From: Nanobdellota archaeon
GTDB taxonomy: Archaea > Nanobdellota > Nanobdellia > Pacearchaeales > GW2011-AR1
Assembly (NCBI GenBank): GCA_030647095.1
Contig: JAUSKH010000077.1
Location: forward strand, 1-32,023
Direction of reading: 5' to 3'
DNA length: 32,023 bases
This document shows, piece after piece, positions 1 to 7,813 of this stretch; position 1 is the stretch's first letter; each line of letters opens with the position of its first letter. The translations under genes were made by a program, and so were the position numbers. The notes under the pieces are model-generated. The model did not search any database. It was not told the origin of the DNA and worked only from the letters and a program-made list of their open reading frames with translations.

Positions 1-20
1 GGTTTGTTCTGCCTGCGGCG

Positions 21-587
21 TTAACTGTTATCTTGGTTATGTTCATTGTTAATTATCAACCGGCAAGCAATAATCAAACACAAATTCTCAAGCTTGTAAT
101 GCACCGCTAACTGCAATGCCTCATAAAAAGATCCTTCCGCACTTTCACTATCACCCATTAGAACATAAGTTCTAAATCTATTATTATTTAACTTAGAAGC
201 AATTCCCATTCCCACTCCAACAGATAATCCCTGCCCAAGGGAACCTGTTGCAACTTTTACCCATTTAAGCGATTTCGGTACAGGATGACCTTCAAGAGAG
301 CTGTCAAGCTTTCTTAATGTATTCAATTTATTCTTTATACATCCAGCCCTATACAAAGCAGCGTAAAGAATAGGAGCAGCATGCCCCTTACTCAGTATAA
401 ATTCGTCATTAAACTGATTAAACGGATCTTTAATATCATATTGCATCTCATTGAAGAAGAGCGTAGCCATAATCTCTGCGCAAGAAAGGCAAGAACTTGC
501 ATGTCCGCTTCCAACAGCAGTCGTCATCTCTAACACATCTCTTCTTAAGACGTTAGCAATATCCCTCAATTCTTCAATGTTCACCAT
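21..587 (-). pseudogene. Transketolase N-terminal region, truncated after about 188 aa
   Basis: TTAVGSGHASSCLSCAEIMATLFF, DEFILSKGHAAPILYAAL, ATGSLGQGLSVGVGMG and VLMGDSESAEGSFYEALQLA are transketolase N-terminal motifs. Similarity is lost after LENLCLII, then a stop near the window edge. A sequence-end artefact is possible. Confidence 0.75.
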
Positions 588-629
588 CTTTTCTTGATGA
601 CACTAAATAAGGAGTGCTTAAATAATTTT

Positions 630-3056
630 CTAGATTAAATTATTATCATATAAGGCAGTTTTCTTTTTAAAACCAAACCCAGACTTACCACCAGTACCAG
701 AACTTAATTCATCTAATAATGATTGAGAATCTTCATAAAGTTCTTTTGCAGCATTAATTTGCATCCTTATTGGAGCCTGCTTTAATAAACCCTCTAGTGC
801 CTGATCAACATGATATGGAGCAACAATTACACCATTTAGTTGAAACCCATTTCTCACATATTTTATATCTCTATCAGTCAGATCTCCATTATTAGTTTCA
901 CGTTTATATAAAATTCTTTCCATTTTTTTAGCTTTTCCAGGATGATTTTTAATAAACGGAGGAACTAAAGCAAGATGAACCTCATCAACAACTTTTCTTA
1001 CAACATCTCCTGGAGCATTATCAAGTTGCTCTGCCCATCTTTCATAATCTTTTCCTATATCTTGATGAACAGGCAAACTAGTTTCAATATACATCTTTAG
1101 CATTCTTTCTCTTTCTTTTTGTGTCAACTGTCCTACAATCTTTATATCTCTAAATCTTCGCAAAATACTTGGAGGAATTTGTTTAGGCCTATTAGTCATA
1201 GCCATAGTAATTATTCCATTATAATTCTCCATACCATCCAAAACTTGAAGTAGTACATCCTCAATTTGAGACATGTCCATATCACCATAAGTCGCATTGT
1301 TTCCTTTAGCAAACCAGGAGTCAAACTCATCTAAGACCAATACAACTGGTTTCAAATCGCGCGCATTCATTCTCAATTCTGCCGCTTGATCATAAATACG
1401 TTTTATATTATTTACAGATTCATGCATATAAGCAGTTAAAGCTCCTGCAACACTCACACTAGCCCCGATTACTCTCGGATCAGCACAAACAGCCTTTGCA
1501 AGTTCAGTTTTACCACAACCATATGGTCCAATTAATAAAAAGTTGCTTCTTACTTTTCCTCCTGGTGCGCTCATTTTCATAACTCTTGATAAGCTTCCTG
1601 TTTCAATCATTTGCTGAAGGTGCAATTTTGTCTCATCAAAACTAGCACCGATTACATCATCTAATTTTACTCTTGGAGCAGGTCGTCTTTCAAAGGCGAA
1701 TCTTCCAATTTCTGCCTGAGTACCAACATAAAACTCATTATCAGAACCCTTGTCTCTTCTTAACTTTCTAGAACGCTCAGACATTATAACTTCTTTCATA
1801 TCTGATTTAATTTCAGCACCTTTCTTCACAATATCTTTAGCTATTTCTTCTCTGTCATAGGAATCATCAATAAGAGATAGTTTCGCCATTCCATTCTGCA
1901 AAACACCAAAAAGATTTTCTCTTAATTTAAAATAATCTATTTCACGCCTATTATCAGGGACAGAATCATCTGTATTTTGTGTTATAGTATCAAGATCTAT
2001 TCTTTGTATGCGTTTAACATCATTATTAGCTCTCTTTGTGTTTTCCTGTTCAGCAGCTCTAAAACTATCTTCATCAACCATAAGTCTCACATGGGGCATT
2101 TCTAGAATTTTTCGGTGATATTTAGATAAGTCTTGTGTTATTTCATATAATTTTGCCAAAGATTTACCAGTTAACGAAAAGAAGGTTGATGGCTTTCCTA
2201 TATAACTTAAAAGTTTTCTATCAGATAGAGTAGATAAAGTTTGTGCGGTATTATCAATATCAAATGAACTTAGACTCTTAGTCTTCACCTGTCTTCCTTT
2301 TTTGTTAACTGTAACACTTTCTCTATAATCTGGCAATGCATCACACATTTCTAAAAGAACATCAGTTAAAACAGGATTGCCCTCTACTAAACCAACCTTA
2401 ACAAATTTTGGCTTTGCAGGAGCATCTTCTCTACCAAACATTTGAATAAACCTCTGTCTATCTCCCATTTCTTTCTCATCAGATTTAACAAAACGCCCAT
2501 GAAGATAATTATCATAATTAGACAAACCTTTTCTTACAGTTTTCAAAAGTACAGGGAAACTAGAAACAGAATCAGCATACAGTTTCACAGATTTTTTTAC
2601 AATATCACCAATTTTTCGTGCAACATTAAGGTGTGAACCTGCAGTCATAGGATTAGGTCTAGATTTAGAATCTACATTCAATTTACCCTTCACATAAAAC
2701 CTGTATTCTTCTAAAATATTAAGATATTTATCTGAGAAGTGTGAAACACCGCTTGAAATAAGACTGTGTAAAGATGGAAAAAATGAAAGACTTTCCCCCT
2801 TATCTACAAGATTTTCTTGTACATAGTTCGAATCAAAAAAAGCACGATTCATAGCGGTCTTAATCTTTTTTAAGTCACTCTCATGTGTTTCAATAGCTGA
2901 GCAGAGCTCTTCAAGAGCAGTATTGCTTCTTCTGCCAATTTCTATAGCATCAGAATCAGGCCAGCCAATAGATCCAGCTCTAAGATTGTTAACTAATTCT
3001 TCCATTAATTTCCCAGGGTCAAATCCCTCATAATCGTTTTCTTCTTCTCCAACCAT
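630..3056 (-). CDS. Large AAA+ ATPase with a long N-terminal helical region
   Basis: Walker A GPYGCGKTELAKA, Walker B VVLVLDEFDSW, arginine-finger-like ILRRFRDIKI. TTTAAATA box 21 nt upstream of ATGGTT. Confidence 0.85.
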   Translation of the reverse strand: MVGEEENDYEGFDPGKLMEELVNNLRAGSIGWPDSDAIEIGRRSNTALEELCSAIETHESDLKKIKTAMNRAFFDSNYVQENLVDKGESLSFFPSLHSLISSGVSHFSDKYLNILEEYRFYVKGKLNVDSKSRPNPMTAGSHLNVARKIGDIVKKSVKLYADSVSSFPVLLKTVRKGLSNYDNYLHGRFVKSDEKEMGDRQRFIQMFGREDAPAKPKFVKVGLVEGNPVLTDVLLEMCDALPDYRESVTVNKKGRQVKTKSLSSFDIDNTAQTLSTLSDRKLLSYIGKPSTFFSLTGKSLAKLYEITQDLSKYHRKILEMPHVRLMVDEDSFRAAEQENTKRANNDVKRIQRIDLDTITQNTDDSVPDNRREIDYFKLRENLFGVLQNGMAKLSLIDDSYDREEIAKDIVKKGAEIKSDMKEVIMSERSRKLRRDKGSDNEFYVGTQAEIGRFAFERRPAPRVKLDDVIGASFDETKLHLQQMIETGSLSRVMKMSAPGGKVRSNFLLIGPYGCGKTELAKAVCADPRVIGASVSVAGALTAYMHESVNNIKRIYDQAAELRMNARDLKPVVLVLDEFDSWFAKGNNATYGDMDMSQIEDVLLQVLDGMENYNGIITMAMTNRPKQIPPSILRRFRDIKIVGQLTQKERERMLKMYIETSLPVHQDIGKDYERWAEQLDNAPGDVVRKVVDEVHLALVPPFIKNHPGKAKKMERILYKRETNNGDLTDRDIKYVRNGFQLNGVIVAPYHVDQALEGLLKQAPIRMQINAAKELYEDSQSLLDELSSGTGGKSGFGFKKKTALYDNNLI

Positions 3057-3150
3057 TCTAAGGCGGAAGATTATCTCTATTTAAACTTAACTTTAATTTG
3101 TGTAGGAAGACAGGAGTAAAATTTAAATAATAAATCTACCTAATAAAAAA

Positions 3151-3635
3151 ATGGTAAAAGCATGGCTATAGTCAACGACATTAATATTTCCCTAGTTTGT
3201 CGTTGACTTATTAGGGAAAGACTTACGTCTTTCACTATAGTAGTCTTAATAACTATCATAGTAGCTATTCCAGCATTTCTTCTCGGTCCAGTATTATGGC
3301 CTCCGATTAGCGACCCAATGCCAAGCCCAGCACAAATTCCATTCTTTATTTTCTTAGCTGTTATAGAATCTTTATTGTTTGGATTTGGAATTGCTTTTAT
3401 TTTTATAGCATTCCCAAAAATCAGGAAAGTAAAGTCAGAAGCAAAAACAAGAACCATTTTGGTATTTATTGCTTTACTCTGGATTTTATTTTCCTGGTGG
3501 CCGCACGATAATATCCATATGCACGTAAGCTTGGATTTTGCAGGTCTATTGCTTATAGAGTATGGTTTTCATTTAACTTTAATAATTTCAGCGTTAATCC
3601 TTGTATATTATTTTGTTTCTGAACTAAAACATTAA
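3151..3635 (+). CDS. Small multi-TM membrane protein, interrupted after codon 6 by a ~70-nt element (inferred product 137 aa)
   Basis: TTTAAATA + 21 nt + ATGGTAAAAGCATGGCTA, then an in-element TAG. Deleting 71 nt gives MVKAWLVVLITIIVAIPAFLLGPVLWPP... in frame to the stop at 3635. Confidence 0.7.
3169..3239 (+). mobile_element. Family A repeat copy 1 (69 bp 3169..3237 plus duplicated TA)
   Basis: Left end TAGTCAACGACAT versus reverse complement of right end TAGTGAAAGACGT (10/13). Internal 11-bp stem AGTCAACGACA/TGTCGTTGACT and hairpin GAAAGAC-TTAC-GTCTTTC. About 90% identical to copy 2. Confidence 0.8.
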
Positions 3636-3691
3636 AAATAATTATTAAAAATATTTTTGTAATTTAGCTCCAAAAGTTTTCCCATAATTTA

Positions 3692-3916
3692 TTAGTCTTT
3701 TTTATGATAAGTTATATTTGCAGTGTAAAATACTCTCTCTGGTAATCCTTCTTTTTCTGGAGGCAGAAGAGCGATATAAGGACCATTTACTTGCAGTACC
3801 TCAACATCCAATTGTAACATAAATACACTCATTTCTGTTTGAAGTAATGAAAAAGCTAAAGCTCTCTCATCATTAATGTTTTCTGGTCCTTTTTTAAATA
3901 GCTCAACTAGTGACAT
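3692..3916 (-). CDS. Hypothetical protein (start set to MSLVELFKKG)
   Basis: ORF 3692..3931. TTTAAATA box lies 19 nt upstream of ATG at 3916, so the ORF-track start looks too long. Confidence 0.55.
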   Translation of the reverse strand: MSLVELFKKGPENINDERALAFSLLQTEMSVFMLQLDVEVLQVNGPYIALLPPEKEGLPERVFYTANITYHKKD

Positions 3917-4141
3917 GAAACAAACAATCATTAGCTATTTAAATTTATTATTATACTAGAAAGCTATACTCACTTTTCTAAAAAATTTAGAACATAAATA
4001 GTATCTAATTTTATGCTATAGCATAGGACTTAGTAAATTGAACAGTTTCACCTATGCTATATTCGGGGGGCATAAATGGTAGCATTCAATTATTTATGTC
4101 TCACGTTATAATGGATATAAGACCCATTTGGAGCAATAAAA

Positions 4142-4751
4142 ATGAGAATATTTATCTGCATATAGTCAACGACATTAATATTTCAGAGTTTGTCGTTGAC
4201 TTATTAGGGAAAGAGTTATATCTTTCACTATAGATTTTCCGCAAGAAGTAATAAAAGAAATAGCAAGAGTACAGGAAATTCTCAAAAATAAGAAGTTTAC
4301 AGGTAAGTTAACAGAAATAGAAAATCTTCATCTAACATTAAAATTCCTAGGGGAGATAGATCAACAAACTCTGGAAAAAGTAAAAGAAAGACTTTCTTCA
4401 ATAAAATTCCCTAAAATAGCATCTTTCTTAGATTATACGGGCACTTTCACAAAACGTGGCAATCCAAATATTGTTTGGATAAAGGTGGGCGGTTCAGATA
4501 TCCCAAATTTACAAAAACAAATTGACGAATCACTAAAAAATATTTTCAAACCAGAAGAAAGATTTATGTCCCATTTAACTATCGCTAGAATAAAATATGT
4601 AAAAGACAGCAAAGATTTTAATACTTACATAAAAAATATAAAACTTCCAAAAATACAATTTTCAATAGATAATTTTAAACTCAAACAAAGCGAACTGAAC
4701 CTATTAGGTCCAATTTATACAACATTAAATGAATATAAATTTATTTTATAA
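4142..4751 (+). CDS. thpR: RNA 2',3'-cyclic phosphodiesterase / 2'-5' RNA ligase family (ThpR), interrupted after codon 7 by a ~70-nt element (inferred product 179 aa)
   Basis: Deleting 70 nt gives MRIFICIDFPQEVIKEI...ENLHLTLKFLGEI...RFMSHLTIARIK, with the family N-terminus and both HxT motifs (HLTL, HLTI). Confidence 0.85.
4163..4232 (+). mobile_element. Family A repeat copy 2 (68 bp 4163..4230 plus duplicated TA)
   Basis: TAGTCAACGACATTAATATTTCAGAGTTTGTCGTTGACTTATTAGGGAAAGAGTTATATCTTTCACTA; same architecture as copy 1, one nt shorter. Confidence 0.8.
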
Positions 4752-5627
4752 TTAAGTTAACTGAAAATCGTCATGTCCTCTTTTAAGAATTTTATCTGGA
4801 TAAACAAAAAGACCTTTTCCGCTTATAATTTCAGCTTCAACGATTTTCTTTTTAAAGCTAGAACCCCTCATTTTCAATAATTCAATCGCTACTTTTCTTA
4901 TTCCATCATTATAAATTACATTGTAAAGAATAATAATACCATCTGACAAGAAAGAAACTGCATCACCCTGTTCTTTAAAAGTAGTTCCTATATGGGATGG
5001 TGCAGAAACTTCTCTTATTAAAAAGTTAGTAATTTTATTCTTTTCCAGGTAACGAAAAAGCTGTTCCATATAAATTCTGAATCTGCTCTCATGACCTGAA
5101 AAAGCAGAAGCTATAGAAGTCAAGGAATCTATAACAATGAAATCGGGGGAGAAATCTTTTGGAAACAAAACAGGGTCTACCTCAATAAGAAGCTCTTTCT
5201 TTGCCGCACTAAGCAATGCTTCAACGCTTCTGGAAACATCTATTGCATCAAAACGTTTTATTCTCAAAAGCCCCTTTTTAATAAATCCATCAACATCCCA
5301 TTTAAAATGTTGCATGTGACCAATCAACCTGTCTTCAGGCTCCTCAAAGCTCATATATAGGCACTTCTTGCCAAGTTTACACAAACCATTAACGGTAGCT
5401 AAACAAAAAACAGTTTTACCAGAACCAGGACCTCCTTCAATAAGCACTGATGCTCCAGACGGTATCCCGTAACCTTTATCAAAAAAAGTATCAAATCCTT
5501 CTATTCCAGTTTTAATAAAAATCTCTTTCTCAACTTTCGGTTTATCTTTAGAAGTCTTCTTAGTTAACTTTCCTTTTTTAGGTTTATTAACTTTCTTAAT
5601 AGCTTTTTTCACACTTTTTTTAACCAT
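4752..5627 (-). CDS. KaiC-like RecA-superfamily ATPase
   Basis: TGIEGFDTFFDKGYGIPSGASVLIEGGPGSGKTVFCL, FEEPEDRLIGHM, DFIVIDSLTS. TTTAAATA 21 nt upstream of ATGGTT. Confidence 0.85.
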   Translation of the reverse strand: MVKKSVKKAIKKVNKPKKGKLTKKTSKDKPKVEKEIFIKTGIEGFDTFFDKGYGIPSGASVLIEGGPGSGKTVFCLATVNGLCKLGKKCLYMSFEEPEDRLIGHMQHFKWDVDGFIKKGLLRIKRFDAIDVSRSVEALLSAAKKELLIEVDPVLFPKDFSPDFIVIDSLTSIASAFSGHESRFRIYMEQLFRYLEKNKITNFLIREVSAPSHIGTTFKEQGDAVSFLSDGIIILYNVIYNDGIRKVAIELLKMRGSSFKKKIVEAEIISGKGLFVYPDKILKRGHDDFQLT

Positions 5628-5660
5628 TCTATAATCCTTATTAATCTTTATTTAAATAAC

Positions 5661-6584
5661 TTATGCTTTACTCCGTTTTTTTGATTTTCCTTTTGATATT
5701 CCAGATACAGCATCTTTAGCAGCTAGTTTCATAAATTCCTCCTTCAAAAGAGGTATTTGACGATCAATATCCCTAATCATTTCTTTAAATTTCTCTAATT
5801 TAATATGATACTCTGTTTCAGACAACGTTTTCGTCATAAAATAATCATCCTGCAATTTTTGTATTAATTTGTTTAAAGTCTGCTTTTGAAGAGCAAGATT
5901 ACGTAATTTCAGTTTAACTCTAACCTTCCTTATGCTCTTCCAAAAGAAAATAAGTAAAAAAATGGCAACTGCACAAGTTATTAAAATCTCCTCCCAATTA
6001 TCGATAAAAAAACTCTTAATACTTCTTGTTGTAGATTCATAGAATAATTTAGCAGATGTCTGTGTAGATTCGATTTCAGACATTCTTTTATACCCTTTCT
6101 CAATTAAGTTAAGTGTATCTTCAAACCTTTCCTCTTGAAATGACCTTAAAATATTATCATAATCTTCCTGCATACTAGATAGATTAGTAGATTTCTGCGT
6201 GTTAGAAAATTCATCAAGAAAAACTTTAAGTTCATCATCTGCCTTAAAAGATTTCTCTTTAATCTGACAGACTTCTTGAGAATATTCTAAAACAAGCTGG
6301 TAATTTGCTTTCTGACCTTTACTCTCCAATGCCTGCTGACCATCATAAAGTTGTAAAGCGTCGCTCAAAGATTCGTTAACTCTCTTAACAGGCAACCCCC
6401 GATTGGACATCTCATCAAAACAATCTTTAGCAGAATTAATTTGTTTTTGTGCATTCAAAGATTCGTTGCTCGCGGAATAATTAGTTGCCGTATATGCATA
6501 TATTACTGTAGAATTATAAATTGCAAATAATAATAAAATAGCTAAAAAAAAGACTGTTCTTGAAAAAGAAAATTTATTCACCAT
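5661..6584 (-). CDS. Membrane-anchored helical protein with C-terminal cytosolic coiled coil
   Basis: N-terminal hydrophobic segment, helical ectodomain, central TM (EEILITCAVAIFLLIFFW), charged coiled-coil C-terminus. Confidence 0.65.
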   Translation of the reverse strand: MVNKFSFSRTVFFLAILLLFAIYNSTVIYAYTATNYSASNESLNAQKQINSAKDCFDEMSNRGLPVKRVNESLSDALQLYDGQQALESKGQKANYQLVLEYSQEVCQIKEKSFKADDELKVFLDEFSNTQKSTNLSSMQEDYDNILRSFQEERFEDTLNLIEKGYKRMSEIESTQTSAKLFYESTTRSIKSFFIDNWEEILITCAVAIFLLIFFWKSIRKVRVKLKLRNLALQKQTLNKLIQKLQDDYFMTKTLSETEYHIKLEKFKEMIRDIDRQIPLLKEEFMKLAAKDAVSGISKGKSKKRSKA

Positions 6585-6644
6585 TTTTATTCTTACTTTA
6601 AAGAATGAAGATATTAAAAATGTTGTGCCTCTAATCTAATAAAA

Positions 6645-7091
6645 TCAATTAACTTCAATAGGTAAATTTTGACTAATATCCAAAGCAAAAATGACAAAAG
6701 TAAGCTCATAATTACCCTTATCTATAAACTTATAATCAATCACTTTTGATATATCCACAGAATACTTGCCTGGAGTCTCATAATAGATTTTACCTTCTTT
6801 TTGTGTCTCTATAGGTAAATCTTTAGAATAACTTGTAAATTCCTTAAAAGTCATAGTATTTGCTTCAAGTACACCACCATTCGAAGAACTTAATGCAATC
6901 AAAATAGGAGTGTCCGCAGAAATACTATCTCCCTGTTCTATAGTGATAGTCACATCGCCTGAAATTTTATCGCCCACTTTAAAACTATTTGGGAATTGTG
7001 CTATAACATTTGGGCTCTTCCATCCAAGAATAAAAAAAGTGCCTAAAACGAAAAGTAAAATAATACTTGCCACATAAAATTTATTTACCAT
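6645..7091 (-). CDS. Membrane-anchored or secreted protein, beta-rich ectodomain
   Basis: Single N-terminal TM (FYVASIILLFVLGTFFILGW), then a beta-rich extracellular-type sequence. Confidence 0.55.
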   Translation of the reverse strand: MVNKFYVASIILLFVLGTFFILGWKSPNVIAQFPNSFKVGDKISGDVTITIEQGDSISADTPILIALSSSNGGVLEANTMTFKEFTSYSKDLPIETQKEGKIYYETPGKYSVDISKVIDYKFIDKGNYELTFVIFALDISQNLPIEVN

Positions 7092-7137
7092 ATTAATACA
7101 TAGATTAAGTCATTATTAAAAAGTTTCGTACAAAGGT

Positions 7138-7812
7138 TTAGGAGACACTAGAAATGTAAGATACCAAATCTTTCAGCTCCTTAGCTCTCTTTCCTATAAT
7201 CTCTTCTAATTCCTCCATAGAAGCATTTACTATTCCATTAATACTGCCAAACTTCTCTAATAATCTTTTAGCTGTCTTTGGTCCTACATAAGGAAATCCC
7301 TCCAATATAAACTGAATCTGCTCTTCCTTAGTCATAAGTATTCTGGAAGCTCTGATACTGGGTTCAGAGTTCTGCTTTTTCCTTGCAAGTACAGCAATAT
7401 ATTTTGCAGTATCTAAACTATTCTGAGTAAAAATCACAGGCACTCTATAATCAAAAACCACACTCAATAAGAAACCCCTAAAAGCATTCTCATGTATTCC
7501 ACCTTCATAAATATCTTCATCGCTTATTCCTTCTATTATAAGCATATTTTTAGGATATTGATTTAAAGCTAATAACTGTGAAATAATTCTTTTATTAATT
7601 ATAGAAGATTTAAAATCACTTATAGTCTTCCTTTCAATTGCAATTCCCTGAACAATATAATCTCCAACAGGTAATTGTGAAAACTCCACTTCAAAACCCA
7701 TAGAAATCAAATGGGATACAACAAGAGAATTCTTCTCTCTATAATCCACAATTATATTTATTCTTTCTTTTTCCTTATCTTTCTTCTTAGAAAAAATATC
7801 CAGAAAAACCAT
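7138..7812 (-). CDS. ERCC4/XPF-type nuclease with HhH region (nuclease half of Hef)
   Basis: IVDYREKNSLVVSHL, PVGDYIVQGIAIERKTISDF (ERKxxxD), HhH FPYVGPKTAKRLLEKFGSINGIV. Confidence 0.9.
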   Translation of the reverse strand: MVFLDIFSKKKDKEKERINIIVDYREKNSLVVSHLISMGFEVEFSQLPVGDYIVQGIAIERKTISDFKSSIINKRIISQLLALNQYPKNMLIIEGISDEDIYEGGIHENAFRGFLLSVVFDYRVPVIFTQNSLDTAKYIAVLARKKQNSEPSIRASRILMTKEEQIQFILEGFPYVGPKTAKRLLEKFGSINGIVNASMEELEEIIGKRAKELKDLVSYISSVS

Positions 7813-7813
7813 T

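Noticed and set aside
3169-3239. T4 gene 60-style bypass as a settled explanation
   Set aside because: thpR fits (ATA take-off and landing), but the other gene has CTA take-off and ATA in-frame landing, so bypass stays a hypothesis beside MITE insertion and splicing.
3140-3457. Minus-strand ORF opposite the interrupted membrane protein
   Set aside because: Antisense to the better-supported plus-strand gene with its own promoter; composition looks like a shadow ORF.
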